From NCBI GenBank assembly GCA_050633265.1, contig JBOEGE010000005.1:620001-684000 (forward strand): DNA of 64,000 bases, given 5' to 3'. The stretch's first letter is position 1; every line of letters begins with the position of its first letter. This document shows positions 39,580-48,365 of this stretch, piece after piece. The stretch is from JBLHZY01 sp050633265 (GTDB lineage: Bacteria > Pseudomonadota > Alphaproteobacteria > Rhodobacterales > Rhodobacteraceae). Position numbers and translations under genes: made by a program. Below the pieces are notes generated by a model. The model was not told the origin of the DNA and searched no databases. It was given only the letters and a program-made list of their open reading frames with translations.

Positions 39580-40089
39580 TTAGTCGCTACGGGAAAAAGA
39601 TATGTCAAACTGGCTTTCCTCGCCCGAAGCAACCCGTGACAACCTCACCGATAGCTCGCCAGAAGACGCGATAGTAACAGGCAAGTCGGGTGCGGATGGT
39701 TGTTCCGTCAAGGGGCCTACCTCAATCTCCACCCATTTTGCGGCTTCGGCTGCGAAAGGTGTAACCAAGATATCCGGATCCCAATAACTGAAGATTGCTG
39801 TCGTGCTTTTCGGTGAGGTCGTCTGGAACATGAAGACGGATGCATAAGGTTGCCCATTGGCCCAAAGATCGAGCACAATCTGATCAGTTCCTTGCTCCAG
39901 CAAATGGGTTTCTGGATAAAGCGCTCCAAATGCGTCAACCAAAGCCTTTTGATCTCCGAGACTGTCACGTAAGGCGAATAGGACGGCTTCAGCTGCTGGG
40001 AGTCGCTCTTCTTCTGCTGTGGCCTCACTCATGGTTCCCCCAAACACGAACACAAAAACAATAGCAGAGATTGACCTCCAAATGCGCAT
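39580..40089 (-). CDS. Secreted protein of unknown function
   Basis: A 169-residue protein with a signal peptide (MRIWRSISAIVFVFVFGG, cleavage near SEATA-EEE) and a mature part that is mostly beta-strand like. Segments include FGALYPETHLLEQGTDQIVL, DLWANGQPYASVFMFQTTSP and VEIEVGPLTEQPSAPDLPV. AGGAGGG precedes the ATG at good spacing, supporting expression. It contains no cysteine and no motif I recognise. It sits alone in a gene-poor stretch, possibly horizontally acquired. Nothing indicates function. Confidence 0.6.
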   Translation of the reverse strand: MRIWRSISAIVFVFVFGGTMSEATAEEERLPAAEAVLFALRDSLGDQKALVDAFGALYPETHLLEQGTDQIVLDLWANGQPYASVFMFQTTSPKSTTAIFSYWDPDILVTPFAAEAAKWVEIEVGPLTEQPSAPDLPVTIASSGELSVRLSRVASGEESQFDISFSRSD

Positions 40090-40668
40090 CCGACCCTCCT
40101 ACTTCTCCCGTAATCACGCGGGCCACTAGCCATCGTAACTGAAATTTTCCCATTCGCATCTCTTTTCCGCGCCTGATATCAGTTGGCAGCACGAGCCGCC
40201 CGCAACTTTGTACTATTCGAGTGGCCGCTATATTCGGACACCAGAAAATCGTCGACCGCACAGCATCGGCCACTCTGGGCTCAAAACGCCCCTTAGCTTC
40301 ATTTGGCACAAAACTCCGCTATCGGTTGCGGCCACAAACCTGAGCAGAAATAGGGCTTTGTGTGAGGGGGGGCGGATCTTCGCAGATCAAGCCGAATATC
40401 CGGCTTCTAGTTATCGGGGCGATTGCTGATGCTATAATCAAAGTCATCTGGCGTTCAAATATGTGTGGGGTGGCATTTAATTTGGCCGTGGATCCGCCTA
40501 TAAGCACCTGAGTTTAAAGCAACAAATCCCATTAGCCTGCAAGCTTTCCGACTACAGCTCACGGGATACTTCGCCACATTCGTGGGAGGACTGACTTGCG
40601 ATCAGATGCGATGAAAAGCGCTGGCCAGGTTGGGAATTGTCTGAGCGATCCGAAAACCCGGCGCCTGT
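40090..40668. other. 579-base stretch without a convincing gene
   Basis: No frame with coding support. A consensus -10 box TATAAT occurs at 40433-40438, with a weak TTATCG at 40411-40416 (16-base spacing), but no gene follows on that strand. The sequence appears degenerate, perhaps remains of a lost gene. Confidence 0.45.
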
Positions 40669-41211
40669 CTACAAGGATGCCGCGGCACGCGAGGCCTGAT
40701 CGTAGAGGCCTGAAAGGTTCCTCAGCACTTTTGCAACATAGCTGACTTCATCGAAATCCCGGCCGGCCGCTGCGGCGGTTTCCAACAGGCAAGTATTCCG
40801 GATCTTGCCATACTCCTGACAGACCTCTTGCCCCTTTTCCGTGGTGCGATAAAAAATCTCTTTGCCGGTCTTTTGGCCTGCCACCAACTCAGCCTTGACC
40901 AGCTTTTTCACCGCGTAATTGACTGTATGCGTGTCTTCAATGTTGAGCATAAAGGCGATATCAGCGAGCCGCTTTTCTTTTGAACGGTGGTTGATGTTGT
41001 GCAGGATCAGGATGTCCAGCGGGTTGAAATCTTTGTAACCAACCGAGGTCATGCAATGGGTCATCCAGCGGGAAAACGCGTTATATGTCATGGTCATCGC
41101 GTATTCGAGCTCGCTCAATTGCCATCCAACGGCCGAGTCCGCGAGATGTGAGGAGGATACGATTGCGGTTTCGCTATTGCTGGCGCTGGATTGGTCATCT
41201 GCTTGTGTCAC
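40669..41211 (-). CDS. MarR-type winged-helix regulator (COG5631-like)
   Basis: A 180-residue protein. After about 30 polar residues comes a helical region (LSELEYAMTMTYNAFSRWMT) and a winged helix (PLDILILHNINHRSKEKRLA, DIAFMLNIEDTHTVNYAVKK and LVAGQKTGKEIFYRTTEKGQ), which match the MarR-like branch seen as predicted transcription regulators. Members often regulate adjacent catabolic genes. Here the TRAP transporter and hydantoinase genes follow, so control of the palindromes at 44488-44530 is plausible. The direction is the same as the TRAP operon, but a 340-base gap separates them. Confidence 0.82.
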   Translation of the reverse strand: MTQADDQSSASNSETAIVSSSHLADSAVGWQLSELEYAMTMTYNAFSRWMTHCMTSVGYKDFNPLDILILHNINHRSKEKRLADIAFMLNIEDTHTVNYAVKKLVKAELVAGQKTGKEIFYRTTEKGQEVCQEYGKIRNTCLLETAAAAGRDFDEVSYVAKVLRNLSGLYDQASRAAASL

Positions 41212-41553
41212 TGCTGCTCTCGCTTTCGTTCAAGATTTTCGCCCACCCTATATGATTGATCCGCTTTCGCGCAAGAAACGCCGCCGTAACGTTTGTAATT
41301 TGTTGGCGTTTTGGGGTGAAATGCACTGCGACAAGAGCACCGAAACCATCCGCCTTTGCCAAGATATGCGGCATTACCCAGCCAAAACGAGATCCCACAA
41401 TCGCCAAAGGCGCCCCCCCTCAGCACAAACATCAGGGCGCCAAGCGCGCTCCATTTCTCCGCGCGACCGAAGGCTTGTTGGGCGCATTTACAGCGTGCGC
41501 TGAGCCGCCCTAAAGAGGCAGAAAGCCTTTGAAGAGGCCGACCAATCAGCGCC
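41212..41553. other. 342-base gap with a hairpin near the end of the TRAP operon
   Basis: GGCGCCC (41408-41414) and GGGCGCC (41434-41440) are perfect inverted arms over a 19-base loop, 114 bases downstream of the end of the minus-strand TRAP operon. It could act as its terminator, although no T-run follows. The promoter of the MarR gene should lie in the first 100 bases. No gene is seen. Confidence 0.45.
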
Positions 41554-42849
41554 CTACATGTTGTTCGGCAGATAGGTAACGATCCCCGGCACAGCAACAA
41601 TGATAGCCAGCGCAACAAGCATCAAAATAAAGAACGGGAACGCCGCCCGCGCGACGACAAGAATATTGCGCCCTGTCAGGGATTGCAGAACGAACAGGTT
41701 GAACCCCACCGGTGGCGTAATCTGCGACATCTCCACCACGATCACGACAAAGATACCAAACCACAAAGGATCGATCCCCACCTGCTGCACCATCGGCATG
41801 ATGACGGATGTGGTCAAAACAACGACCGAAATCCCATCAAGAAACATACCCATGATGATGAAAAATACGGTAAGCGCGCCCAGCAATGCATAGGTCGATA
41901 GGTTCATCCCGCCGATCCATTCGGCAAGAATGCGCGGAATGCCCGTAAACCCCATGGCGACGGTCAGGAACGATGCGCCAGCCAAAATGAAGGCAATCAT
42001 GCAGGATGTTTTCGTCGCCCCCATGAGCCCTTCTGCAAAGCTTTGCTTGTTCAGCGTGCCCGAATGCCAAGATAAAACCAATGCCAGAACAACCCCAACA
42101 GCGGCTGCATCTGTTGGCGATGCTATGCCTGCATAGATCGATCCAATCACCCCGCCGATCAAAAGCATAACAGGGATCAAACGGCGCGATCGGTGGAGCT
42201 TTTCTCGCAAGGAAAATTCAAACGCTTCATCGGGCAATTGATCGCGGTTCAGCAGGGACCAGACCACAACATATCCGACAAACAATGCAACCAGAAGCAA
42301 CCCCGGAAGAACGCCCGCCACAAACAGGCGCGCGATGGATTGCTCGGTCGCAACACCATAGACAATCAGGATAATCGACGGCGGGATCAATAGCCCCAAA
42401 GTGGCTGAGCCGGCCAAGGTTCCGATCATCATTTTTTCGGGATAGCCTCTTTGAGACAATTCGGGGATCGACAATTTGCCAATCGTGGCCGCCGTCGCCG
42501 CTGAAGAGCCCGAAACAGCGGCAAAGATACCGCAACCAAAGATATTCACATGAAGAAGCCGCCCCGGCAGACGGTTCATCCACGGCGACAGCCCGGTAAA
42601 CATGTCATCCGATAGTTTGGAGCGAAACAGGATCTCACCCATCCAGATAAACAAAGGCAGCGCCGCCAGCGCCCAGGAATTGCTGTGGCCCCAGATGGTT
42701 GTCGCCATGACAAGGCCGAGCGGAGCGTTTGAGAACAAGGCCATCGCGGCTATGCCCACGCCCATCAAGGAAAAGGCCACCCAAACCCCGGCCCCGAGCA
42801 TCGCAAACAGTAACGCAAGAAGAATAACTGAGAGAATTCCAACGGTCAT
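41554..42849 (-). CDS. dctM: TRAP transporter large membrane subunit (DctM type)
   Basis: A 431-residue membrane protein with about twelve helices. Family marks are LVMATTIWGHSNSWALAALP near the start, LLHVNIFGCGIFAAVSGSSA (the conserved GSSAATAATIG region), and VGIDPLWFGIFVVIVVEMSQITPP followed by GFNLFVLQ near the end. It forms the ion-coupled channel of a tripartite periplasmic transporter. The gene ends the operon dctP-dctQ-dctM, 9 bases after dctQ. The substrate is unknown, probably a carboxylate or amide related to the divergent hydantoinase. Confidence 0.95.
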   Translation of the reverse strand: MTVGILSVILLALLFAMLGAGVWVAFSLMGVGIAAMALFSNAPLGLVMATTIWGHSNSWALAALPLFIWMGEILFRSKLSDDMFTGLSPWMNRLPGRLLHVNIFGCGIFAAVSGSSAATAATIGKLSIPELSQRGYPEKMMIGTLAGSATLGLLIPPSIILIVYGVATEQSIARLFVAGVLPGLLLVALFVGYVVVWSLLNRDQLPDEAFEFSLREKLHRSRRLIPVMLLIGGVIGSIYAGIASPTDAAAVGVVLALVLSWHSGTLNKQSFAEGLMGATKTSCMIAFILAGASFLTVAMGFTGIPRILAEWIGGMNLSTYALLGALTVFFIIMGMFLDGISVVVLTTSVIMPMVQQVGIDPLWFGIFVVIVVEMSQITPPVGFNLFVLQSLTGRNILVVARAAFPFFILMLVALAIIVAVPGIVTYLPNNM

Positions 42850-42858
42850 AATGCGTTC

Positions 42859-43407
42859 CTATTCGCCCAGAAGGTTCTCGCCCTTACCTTCATAGGTTGG
42901 GGCTTTGCCACGCAGGACAAGAATGAGTTCATCGGCAAGAGCGATTGTTAAAATGGCAAGACCAACCAGAACAGGTAATTGAGGAAGCCAAATTGGAATG
43001 GAAACCATACCCGAGCTCTTATCGCCAAATGCGATCGACTCGCCCACCAGCCCATACATGTAGACAGTTGCATAAGCGGTCATCGCCAGCCCGATCAGCA
43101 GAGCAAGCGCTTCAAAGCCACGCTGCATTTTGGCCGGCATCAACCCTGTCAAAAGCGTTACGCGAATATGCTCGCCGGATCGCAGCGTGTAGGCCAAAGC
43201 AAGGAACGAAGCGGCGGCAAGGAAGAAGCCAGTAAAATCGGAATAGGATGGTATTGTCAGCCCCAGGGCACTTCCCACCAAAGCCGCGTAGATTTTATCC
43301 GTTAGGTTCAGACAGACCTGCGCAAAAACGATTGCAACGATGGCGCCGATGAAGGTTGCGGCGGCGACACCGCTATAGAGATAGAGAGCATCGAGTATGC
43401 GGCGCAT
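42859..43407 (-). CDS. dctQ: TRAP transporter small membrane subunit (DctQ type)
   Basis: A 182-residue protein with four helices: YSGVAAATFIGAIVAIVFAQ, FFLAAASFLALAYTLRSGEH, LIGLAMTAYATVYMYGLVGE and WLPQLPVLVGLAILTIAL. The LRSGEHIRVTLL loop after helix 2 is the DctQ hallmark. It bridges the binding protein and DctM. It sits 62 bases after dctP and 9 before dctM. Confidence 0.93.
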   Translation of the reverse strand: MRRILDALYLYSGVAAATFIGAIVAIVFAQVCLNLTDKIYAALVGSALGLTIPSYSDFTGFFLAAASFLALAYTLRSGEHIRVTLLTGLMPAKMQRGFEALALLIGLAMTAYATVYMYGLVGESIAFGDKSSGMVSIPIWLPQLPVLVGLAILTIALADELILVLRGKAPTYEGKGENLLGE

Positions 43408-43469
43408 GGTTTGGTCCTCCCCTGATATTGGAGGGGGAAATTGCGGCCCCCTCCAATATATCTTGTCGT

Positions 43470-44441
43470 TTATTGATTATAGGCTTCAAGGATTGTTGCG
43501 CCTTCTTCGCCCGAGGATGCGGTCCAATCCTCAAGCATTTTGGCACCAAGGGCGCGCAAACCATTCATCAATTCCTCGCTTGGCTGCTGAACATCGATCC
43601 CGTTTTCAGCCAGAGCTGCGGTTTGGGTATTCGTTTCCGCGCGGCTCATCTCCCAACCACGTGTTTGAGCAGCTGCTGCGGCCTCCAACACGGCTTGTTG
43701 GGTCGCTTCGTCCAAACGCTGGAAAGCACGTTTATTGACCACAACGATGTTTTTGGGGATCCAAGCCTGAATGTCTGTGTAGTTGCTCAAAAAGTCCCAC
43801 GCCTGCGAGTTTACACCTGTTGATGGCGAGGTGATCATCGCTTCTACCCGGCCTGTTGAGAAGGCCTGCGCAATGTCAGGAACCTCAATTTGAGTTGGCG
43901 CAGCGCCCGCCATGGATGCAAAGGTTTCCAGCGTCGAATTATATGTCCGGAACTTCAGCCCAGCGAGATCACCAACCGTCGCGATGGGCTTGGTGGTGTA
44001 TAGGCCCTGCGGTGGCCATGGCACGGCGTAAAGAACCATCATGCCCTGCTTTTCCAGCAGCTTTTCAACCACGGGGCGCTGGGCTGCCCAAAGACGCTCT
44101 GCATCATCATAATTCGTTGCAAGGAAAGGCAGTGAATCAACGCCGAAAGACGGGTTGTCATTGTTCAAAAGCGACAAGAAGAATTCCCCAATGGGCACTT
44201 GGCCGCTGCGGACAGCTTTGGAGATTTCTGGGTGCTTAAACAGCGACCCCGCCGAATGAACATTGATTTCCAAAGCACCATCCGTTGCCGTTGCCACATC
44301 TGCGGCAAACTGGCTGATGTTTTGTGTATGGAAAGTTGCATCTGGATAGGGCGTTGCCATGTCCCAGGTTTCCGCCTGCAGATGTGCGGCCGATACGGAA
44401 AGCGCAATTGCAGCGCCGCTTAGAAGCTTCAAGAAACTCAT
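43470..44441 (-). CDS. dctP: TRAP transporter periplasmic solute-binding protein (DctP type)
   Basis: A 323-residue binding protein with a signal peptide (LLSGAAIALSVSAAHLQAE). The DctP fold follows, with ATDGALEINVHSAGSLFKHP, LAGLKFRTYNSTLETFASMA (containing the substrate-carboxylate arginine in KFRTY) and GAAPTQIEVPDIAQAFSTGR. The conserved arginine indicates an organic acid or carboxylated ligand. It is the first gene of the TRAP operon, 148 bases from the divergent hydantoinase gene. The most likely ligands are hydantoin- or oxoproline-like acids, an inference from context only. Confidence 0.93.
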   Translation of the reverse strand: MSFLKLLSGAAIALSVSAAHLQAETWDMATPYPDATFHTQNISQFAADVATATDGALEINVHSAGSLFKHPEISKAVRSGQVPIGEFFLSLLNNDNPSFGVDSLPFLATNYDDAERLWAAQRPVVEKLLEKQGMMVLYAVPWPPQGLYTTKPIATVGDLAGLKFRTYNSTLETFASMAGAAPTQIEVPDIAQAFSTGRVEAMITSPSTGVNSQAWDFLSNYTDIQAWIPKNIVVVNKRAFQRLDEATQQAVLEAAAAAQTRGWEMSRAETNTQTAALAENGIDVQQPSEELMNGLRALGAKMLEDWTASSGEEGATILEAYNQ

Positions 44442-44487
44442 TTGGTACCTCCCTATATTGAGTTTATGTTATTACCCTGATGTTTCA

Positions 44488-44530
44488 TTGACACTTTGTC
44501 AACGTTTTATTATCGTTACTGCTGAGTAAC
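44488..44530. promoter_or_regulatory. Divergent TRAP/hydantoinase promoter with two palindromes
   Basis: TTGACA-CTT-TGTCAA (44488-44502) and GTTACT-GCTG-AGTAAC (44515-44530) are perfect dyads separated by 12 bases. The first supplies a consensus -35 TTGACA with TATCGT 17 bases later (44511-44516) toward the hydantoinase gene, and an equal TTGACA toward the TRAP genes. The second dyad overlaps the -10. A repressor bound here would block both directions; the MarR-type protein at 40669 is a candidate. Confidence 0.6.
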
Positions 44531-44589
44531 AGATTCTGCGGTGAAGGACCTTCGCCAACATAATCTCATAGAATCCGAGGGCATTCGCG

Positions 44590-47500
44590 ATGAATAGAAA
44601 TAATAACAATACACTATGGCAGTTTTGGGTAGACCGGGGCGGGACATTTACGGATATCGTTGCGCGCAAACCTGACGGATCATTGCAAACCCATAAGCTG
44701 CTGTCTGAGAACCCCGAACGCTATAAAGACGCCGCCGTTCAGGGGATTCGCGAGCTGCTTGGTCTGTCATCTGATGCGCAAATCCCCGCAAACACCATCG
44801 AAGCCGTCAAAATGGGAACCACTGTTGCGACCAACGCCTTGCTCGAACGCAAAGGCGATCGGACCGTATTGCTGATCTCCAAAGGCATGCGCGATTTGCT
44901 GCGGATCGGCTATCAAAACCGGCCCAAGCTGTTTGATCTTGAAATCGTCCTCCCTGAGCTTCTCTATGATGAGGTGATCGAGGTCGAAGAGCGGCTGGAT
45001 GCGAAGGGGAATATTGTCACAGCGCTGAACTTGCCTCAGGTGCGCACTGCCCTCAGCGCGGCCTATGGCAAAGGCTACCGCTCCGTCGCTGTGGCCTTGA
45101 TGCACGGATACCGCTTCCCCGACCATGAACAAAAAATCGGCGCCATGGCGCAGCAGCAAGGCTTCACTCAAGTGTCGCTGAGCCATGAAGTCAGCCCCCT
45201 GATCAAGCTGGTTTCGCGCGGTGATACGACCGTCGTTGATGCCTACCTCTCTCCTATCTTGCGCCGCTATGTCGGTCAGGTCAGCGATGCGCTTGGTGCT
45301 GATCGCGGCGGCTGTAAATCACTGATGTTCATGCAGTCGAACGGCGGTTTGACGGATGCCGCGCGGTTCCAAGGCAAGGACGCGATCCTCTCTGGCCCCG
45401 CTGGCGGTGTGGTTGGCATGGTGCGCACCGCCCAAGAGGCTGGTTTTGACAAGCTGATTGGTTTTGATATGGGCGGCACCTCGACAGATGTTTGCCACTA
45501 CGCTGGTGAATATGAGCGCTCCTTCGAAACCGAAGTCGCTGGTGTGCGGATGCGGGCCCCGATGATGAGCATTCACACAGTGGCAGCCGGCGGGGGCTCT
45601 ATCCTTAGTTTTCGGCAAGGGCGGATGCAGGTTGGTCCGGAAAGCGCAGGCGCCAACCCTGGCCCTGCCAGCTATCGCCGCGGCGGCCCGCTGGCTGTTA
45701 CCGATTGCAATGTGCTCTTGGGCAAGATCCAGCCAGAGGCCTTCCCAAGCGTGTTTGGCCCCGATGGCAACGCGCCTTTGGATGTGGCCGCAGCCCGCGC
45801 CAAATTCGAAGACTTGTCGGCAAAAATCGCCGATGAAACCGGAGAAGCCCCTAAAACGCCCGAAGAACTGGCCGAAGGATACCTGCGCATCGCGGTTGAA
45901 AACATGGCCAATGCGATCAAGAAAATCTCTGTGCAGCGTGGCTATGACGTAACCAAATACACGATGAATTGTTTTGGTGGCGCAGGCGGGCAGCATGCCT
46001 GTCAGGTCGCTGATGTATTGGGTATGGAAAGCATCTATATTCACCCGTTCGCAGGCGTTTTATCCGCCTTTGGCATGGGATTGGCCGATATCCGCGCCAT
46101 CCGCGAGCATCAGTTTGCTGAACCCATCACAAAGATCAAAGACGCAAAAGACATGCTTTCGCGCATAGCAGCAGAGGCGCGCGCCGAAGTTTTGGATCAA
46201 GGCATTGCTGCCCAAAAAATCACATTGATCTCAACGGCCCATATCCGCACGCCGGGATCGCATCAAACTCTGCCGGTTCCCTTTGGCACGCAAAAGGAAA
46301 TGAAGGCAGGCTTTGAGGCCGCGCATCAGCAGCGCTTTGGCTTTGTCCCAGATTACAGCGATCTGATTATTGATCTTCTAACGGCCGAAGCTGTTGGTAT
46401 GACCGGTGAAAAAGTGGCTCTTCCAACGAAAGGACAATCCCGCGCGCAGGGCCAGACCGCCCGCATGTTTACCAAAGGCGCCTGGCAAAAAGTGCCACTG
46501 GTTCTGCGCGAAACGATCCAACCAAACGATACAGTGTCCGGGCCGGCAATTATTGTCGAACCGACGGGCACCAATGTGCTTGAGCCCGGCTGGAACGCGG
46601 AAGGTTTGGCGGGCGGGGGGCTCATCCTGCGCCGGGTCGAGGCGATCAACCGCAAGGAAGCAATCGGCACAAGCGTTGATCCTGTGATGTTGGAAGTGTT
46701 CAACAACCTCTTTATGTCCATTGCGGATCAAATGGGCGCAACATTGGCCAACACCGCCTATTCGGTAAACATCAAAGAGCGCTTTGATTTCTCATGTGCG
46801 ATCTTTGATGCAAATGGTGATCTGGTCGCCAATGCGCCGCATGTCCCGGTCCACCTTGGCTCTATGTCAGAAAGCGTGCGCACCATCCTGCGCCAGAACG
46901 CAGGCAAGATCCGCCCCGGTGATGTGTTCATGATGAACAACCCCTATAACGGCGGGACGCATCTGCCGGATGTCACTGTGATCACACCGGTGTTTGATGA
47001 CGCCGGTGAAAAGATCATATTCCTAACGGCCTCGCGCGGGCACCATGCAGATATCGGCGGCAAAACCCCTGGCTCCGCCCCGCCCGACAGCCGCCATATC
47101 GACGAAGAAGGTGTCCTGATTGACAATTTCCTCTTGGTTGATCGCGGCACTTTGCGCGAGAATGAAACCCGTGCGCTTCTCGCATCGGGCCGGTATCCAT
47201 GCCGCAATATCAATGAAAACATGGCCGATCTTGCCGCGCAGATCGCCGCCAACGCCACAGGTGCGGCAGAGCTAAGCAGAATTTCCCGTCAGTTCGGTTT
47301 GAATGTTGTCCAGGCCTATATGGGCCATGTCCAAGACAATGCCGAAGAAAGCGTGCGCCGCGTTCTTGATGTTCTGAAAGATTGCGAATTCACCTACCCG
47401 TTGGATAGCGGCGCTCAGATCGCCGTTAAAATCACCGTCAATAAAAACACGCGCAGTGCAACGCTCGACTTTGCAGGAACCTCGCAGCAGGACCAGTTCA

Positions 47501-48216
47501 ATTACAACGCCCCGTTTTCAATATGCCGCGCGGTCGTGCTCTATGTATTCCGAACGCTTATCGGCGCTGACATCCCGATGAACGAGGGCTGCCTGAAGCC
47601 GATGGATATTCGCGCCCCGGAAGGATCCATGATCAATCCAAACCACCCGGCTGCCGTGATCTCGGGCAATACCGAAGTTAGCCAGGCGATTGCAGATACG
47701 CTCTATGGCGCGCTTGGGGTGATTGCTGGCTCTCAAGGAACGATGAACAACTTTGTTTATGGCAACGCCCGGCTGCAAAACTATGAAACGATTTGCGGCG
47801 GAACAGGCGCGGGCGCGGGTTTCAACGGCGCCAGCGCGGTACACAGCCATATGACCAACACCCGCATGACCGACCCCGAAGTATTGGAGAGCCGCTTTCC
47901 GGTGCGTGTTGAGGAATTTTCGATCCGGCATGGCTCTGGCGGAGGCGGAAAATGGCAAGGCGGCAACGGGATCACCCGAAAACTGCGCTTCCTCGAAGAA
48001 ATGACCGCAACCGTTCTGTCGTCACACCGGCAAGTCCCTCCTCATGGCGCCGCGGGGGGCCACTGCGGCCAAACCGGCGAAAACCACGTTGAACGCAAAG
48101 ACGGCAGCATTGTTCCGCTGCGCGGCAATGACGAAGCCTTGATGGGCCCGGGCGATATCTTCGTCATGAACACACCGGGTGGCGGCGGCTACGGCAAAAC
48201 GGAAACCGCGAAATGA
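44590..48216 (+). CDS. Fused hydantoinase/oxoprolinase (HyuA-HyuB in one chain)
   Basis: A 1208-residue protein joining the ATP-dependent HyuA half (about 1-690) and HyuB half (about 700-1208). HyuA marks are FWVDRGGTFTDIVARK at the N terminus, MGTTVATNALLERKGDRTVL, LIGFDMGGTSTDVCHYAG and HTVAAGGGSILSFRQGRMQV. HyuB marks are LFMSIADQMGATLANTAYSV, FDFSCAIFDANGDLVANAPH, NNPYNGGTHLPDVTVITPVF and GGTGAGAGFNGASAVHSHMT. The length matches 5-oxoprolinase-type fusions, which open 5-membered cyclic imides or lactams at the cost of ATP. The exact substrate is undetermined. GAGGG precedes the ATG. It is divergent from a TRAP importer. Confidence 0.93.
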   Translation: MNRNNNNTLWQFWVDRGGTFTDIVARKPDGSLQTHKLLSENPERYKDAAVQGIRELLGLSSDAQIPANTIEAVKMGTTVATNALLERKGDRTVLLISKGMRDLLRIGYQNRPKLFDLEIVLPELLYDEVIEVEERLDAKGNIVTALNLPQVRTALSAAYGKGYRSVAVALMHGYRFPDHEQKIGAMAQQQGFTQVSLSHEVSPLIKLVSRGDTTVVDAYLSPILRRYVGQVSDALGADRGGCKSLMFMQSNGGLTDAARFQGKDAILSGPAGGVVGMVRTAQEAGFDKLIGFDMGGTSTDVCHYAGEYERSFETEVAGVRMRAPMMSIHTVAAGGGSILSFRQGRMQVGPESAGANPGPASYRRGGPLAVTDCNVLLGKIQPEAFPSVFGPDGNAPLDVAAARAKFEDLSAKIADETGEAPKTPEELAEGYLRIAVENMANAIKKISVQRGYDVTKYTMNCFGGAGGQHACQVADVLGMESIYIHPFAGVLSAFGMGLADIRAIREHQFAEPITKIKDAKDMLSRIAAEARAEVLDQGIAAQKITLISTAHIRTPGSHQTLPVPFGTQKEMKAGFEAAHQQRFGFVPDYSDLIIDLLTAEAVGMTGEKVALPTKGQSRAQGQTARMFTKGAWQKVPLVLRETIQPNDTVSGPAIIVEPTGTNVLEPGWNAEGLAGGGLILRRVEAINRKEAIGTSVDPVMLEVFNNLFMSIADQMGATLANTAYSVNIKERFDFSCAIFDANGDLVANAPHVPVHLGSMSESVRTILRQNAGKIRPGDVFMMNNPYNGGTHLPDVTVITPVFDDAGEKIIFLTASRGHHADIGGKTPGSAPPDSRHIDEEGVLIDNFLLVDRGTLRENETRALLASGRYPCRNINENMADLAAQIAANATGAAELSRISRQFGLNVVQAYMGHVQDNAEESVRRVLDVLKDCEFTYPLDSGAQIAVKITVNKNTRSATLDFAGTSQQDQFNYNAPFSICRAVVLYVFRTLIGADIPMNEGCLKPMDIRAPEGSMINPNHPAAVISGNTEVSQAIADTLYGALGVIAGSQGTMNNFVYGNARLQNYETICGGTGAGAGFNGASAVHSHMTNTRMTDPEVLESRFPVRVEEFSIRHGSGGGGKWQGGNGITRKLRFLEEMTATVLSSHRQVPPHGAAGGHCGQTGENHVERKDGSIVPLRGNDEALMGPGDIFVMNTPGGGGYGKTETAK

Positions 48217-48218
48217 GC

Positions 48219-48263
48219 GGCTTTCGAGAAACGCGTAGATCGGCCGCGCGTTTGGCGAAAGCC
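48219..48263 (+). terminator. Long hairpin immediately after the hydantoinase gene
   Basis: GGCTTTCG (48219-48226) pairs with CGAAAGCC (48256-48263), and inside it AAACGCG (48229-48235) pairs with CGCGTTT (48247-48253), giving 15 pairs. It starts 2 bases after the stop codon but has no T-run, so it may protect the 3' end or need Rho. Confidence 0.6.
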
Positions 48264-48305
48264 CGCTACGGGCCGTAGGCAAACTCGAAATTCGTGACCA
48301 CGCCC

Positions 48306-48332
48306 TGTCACAAAACCCGCATGCACGGTGTC
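48306..48332 (+). promoter_or_regulatory. ECF41-type promoter upstream of the oxidoreductase/sigma pair
   Basis: TGTCACA (48306-48312), a 16-base spacer, then TGTC (48329-48332). The published ECF41 consensus as I know it is TGTCACA-N16-CGTC, so only one base differs. It lies 33 bases before the oxidoreductase ATG and implies autoregulation by the sigma factor encoded second in this operon. Confidence 0.8.
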
Positions 48333-48365
48333 TTCCTTTTTGTAAGATCAAAATAGGAGACAAAA

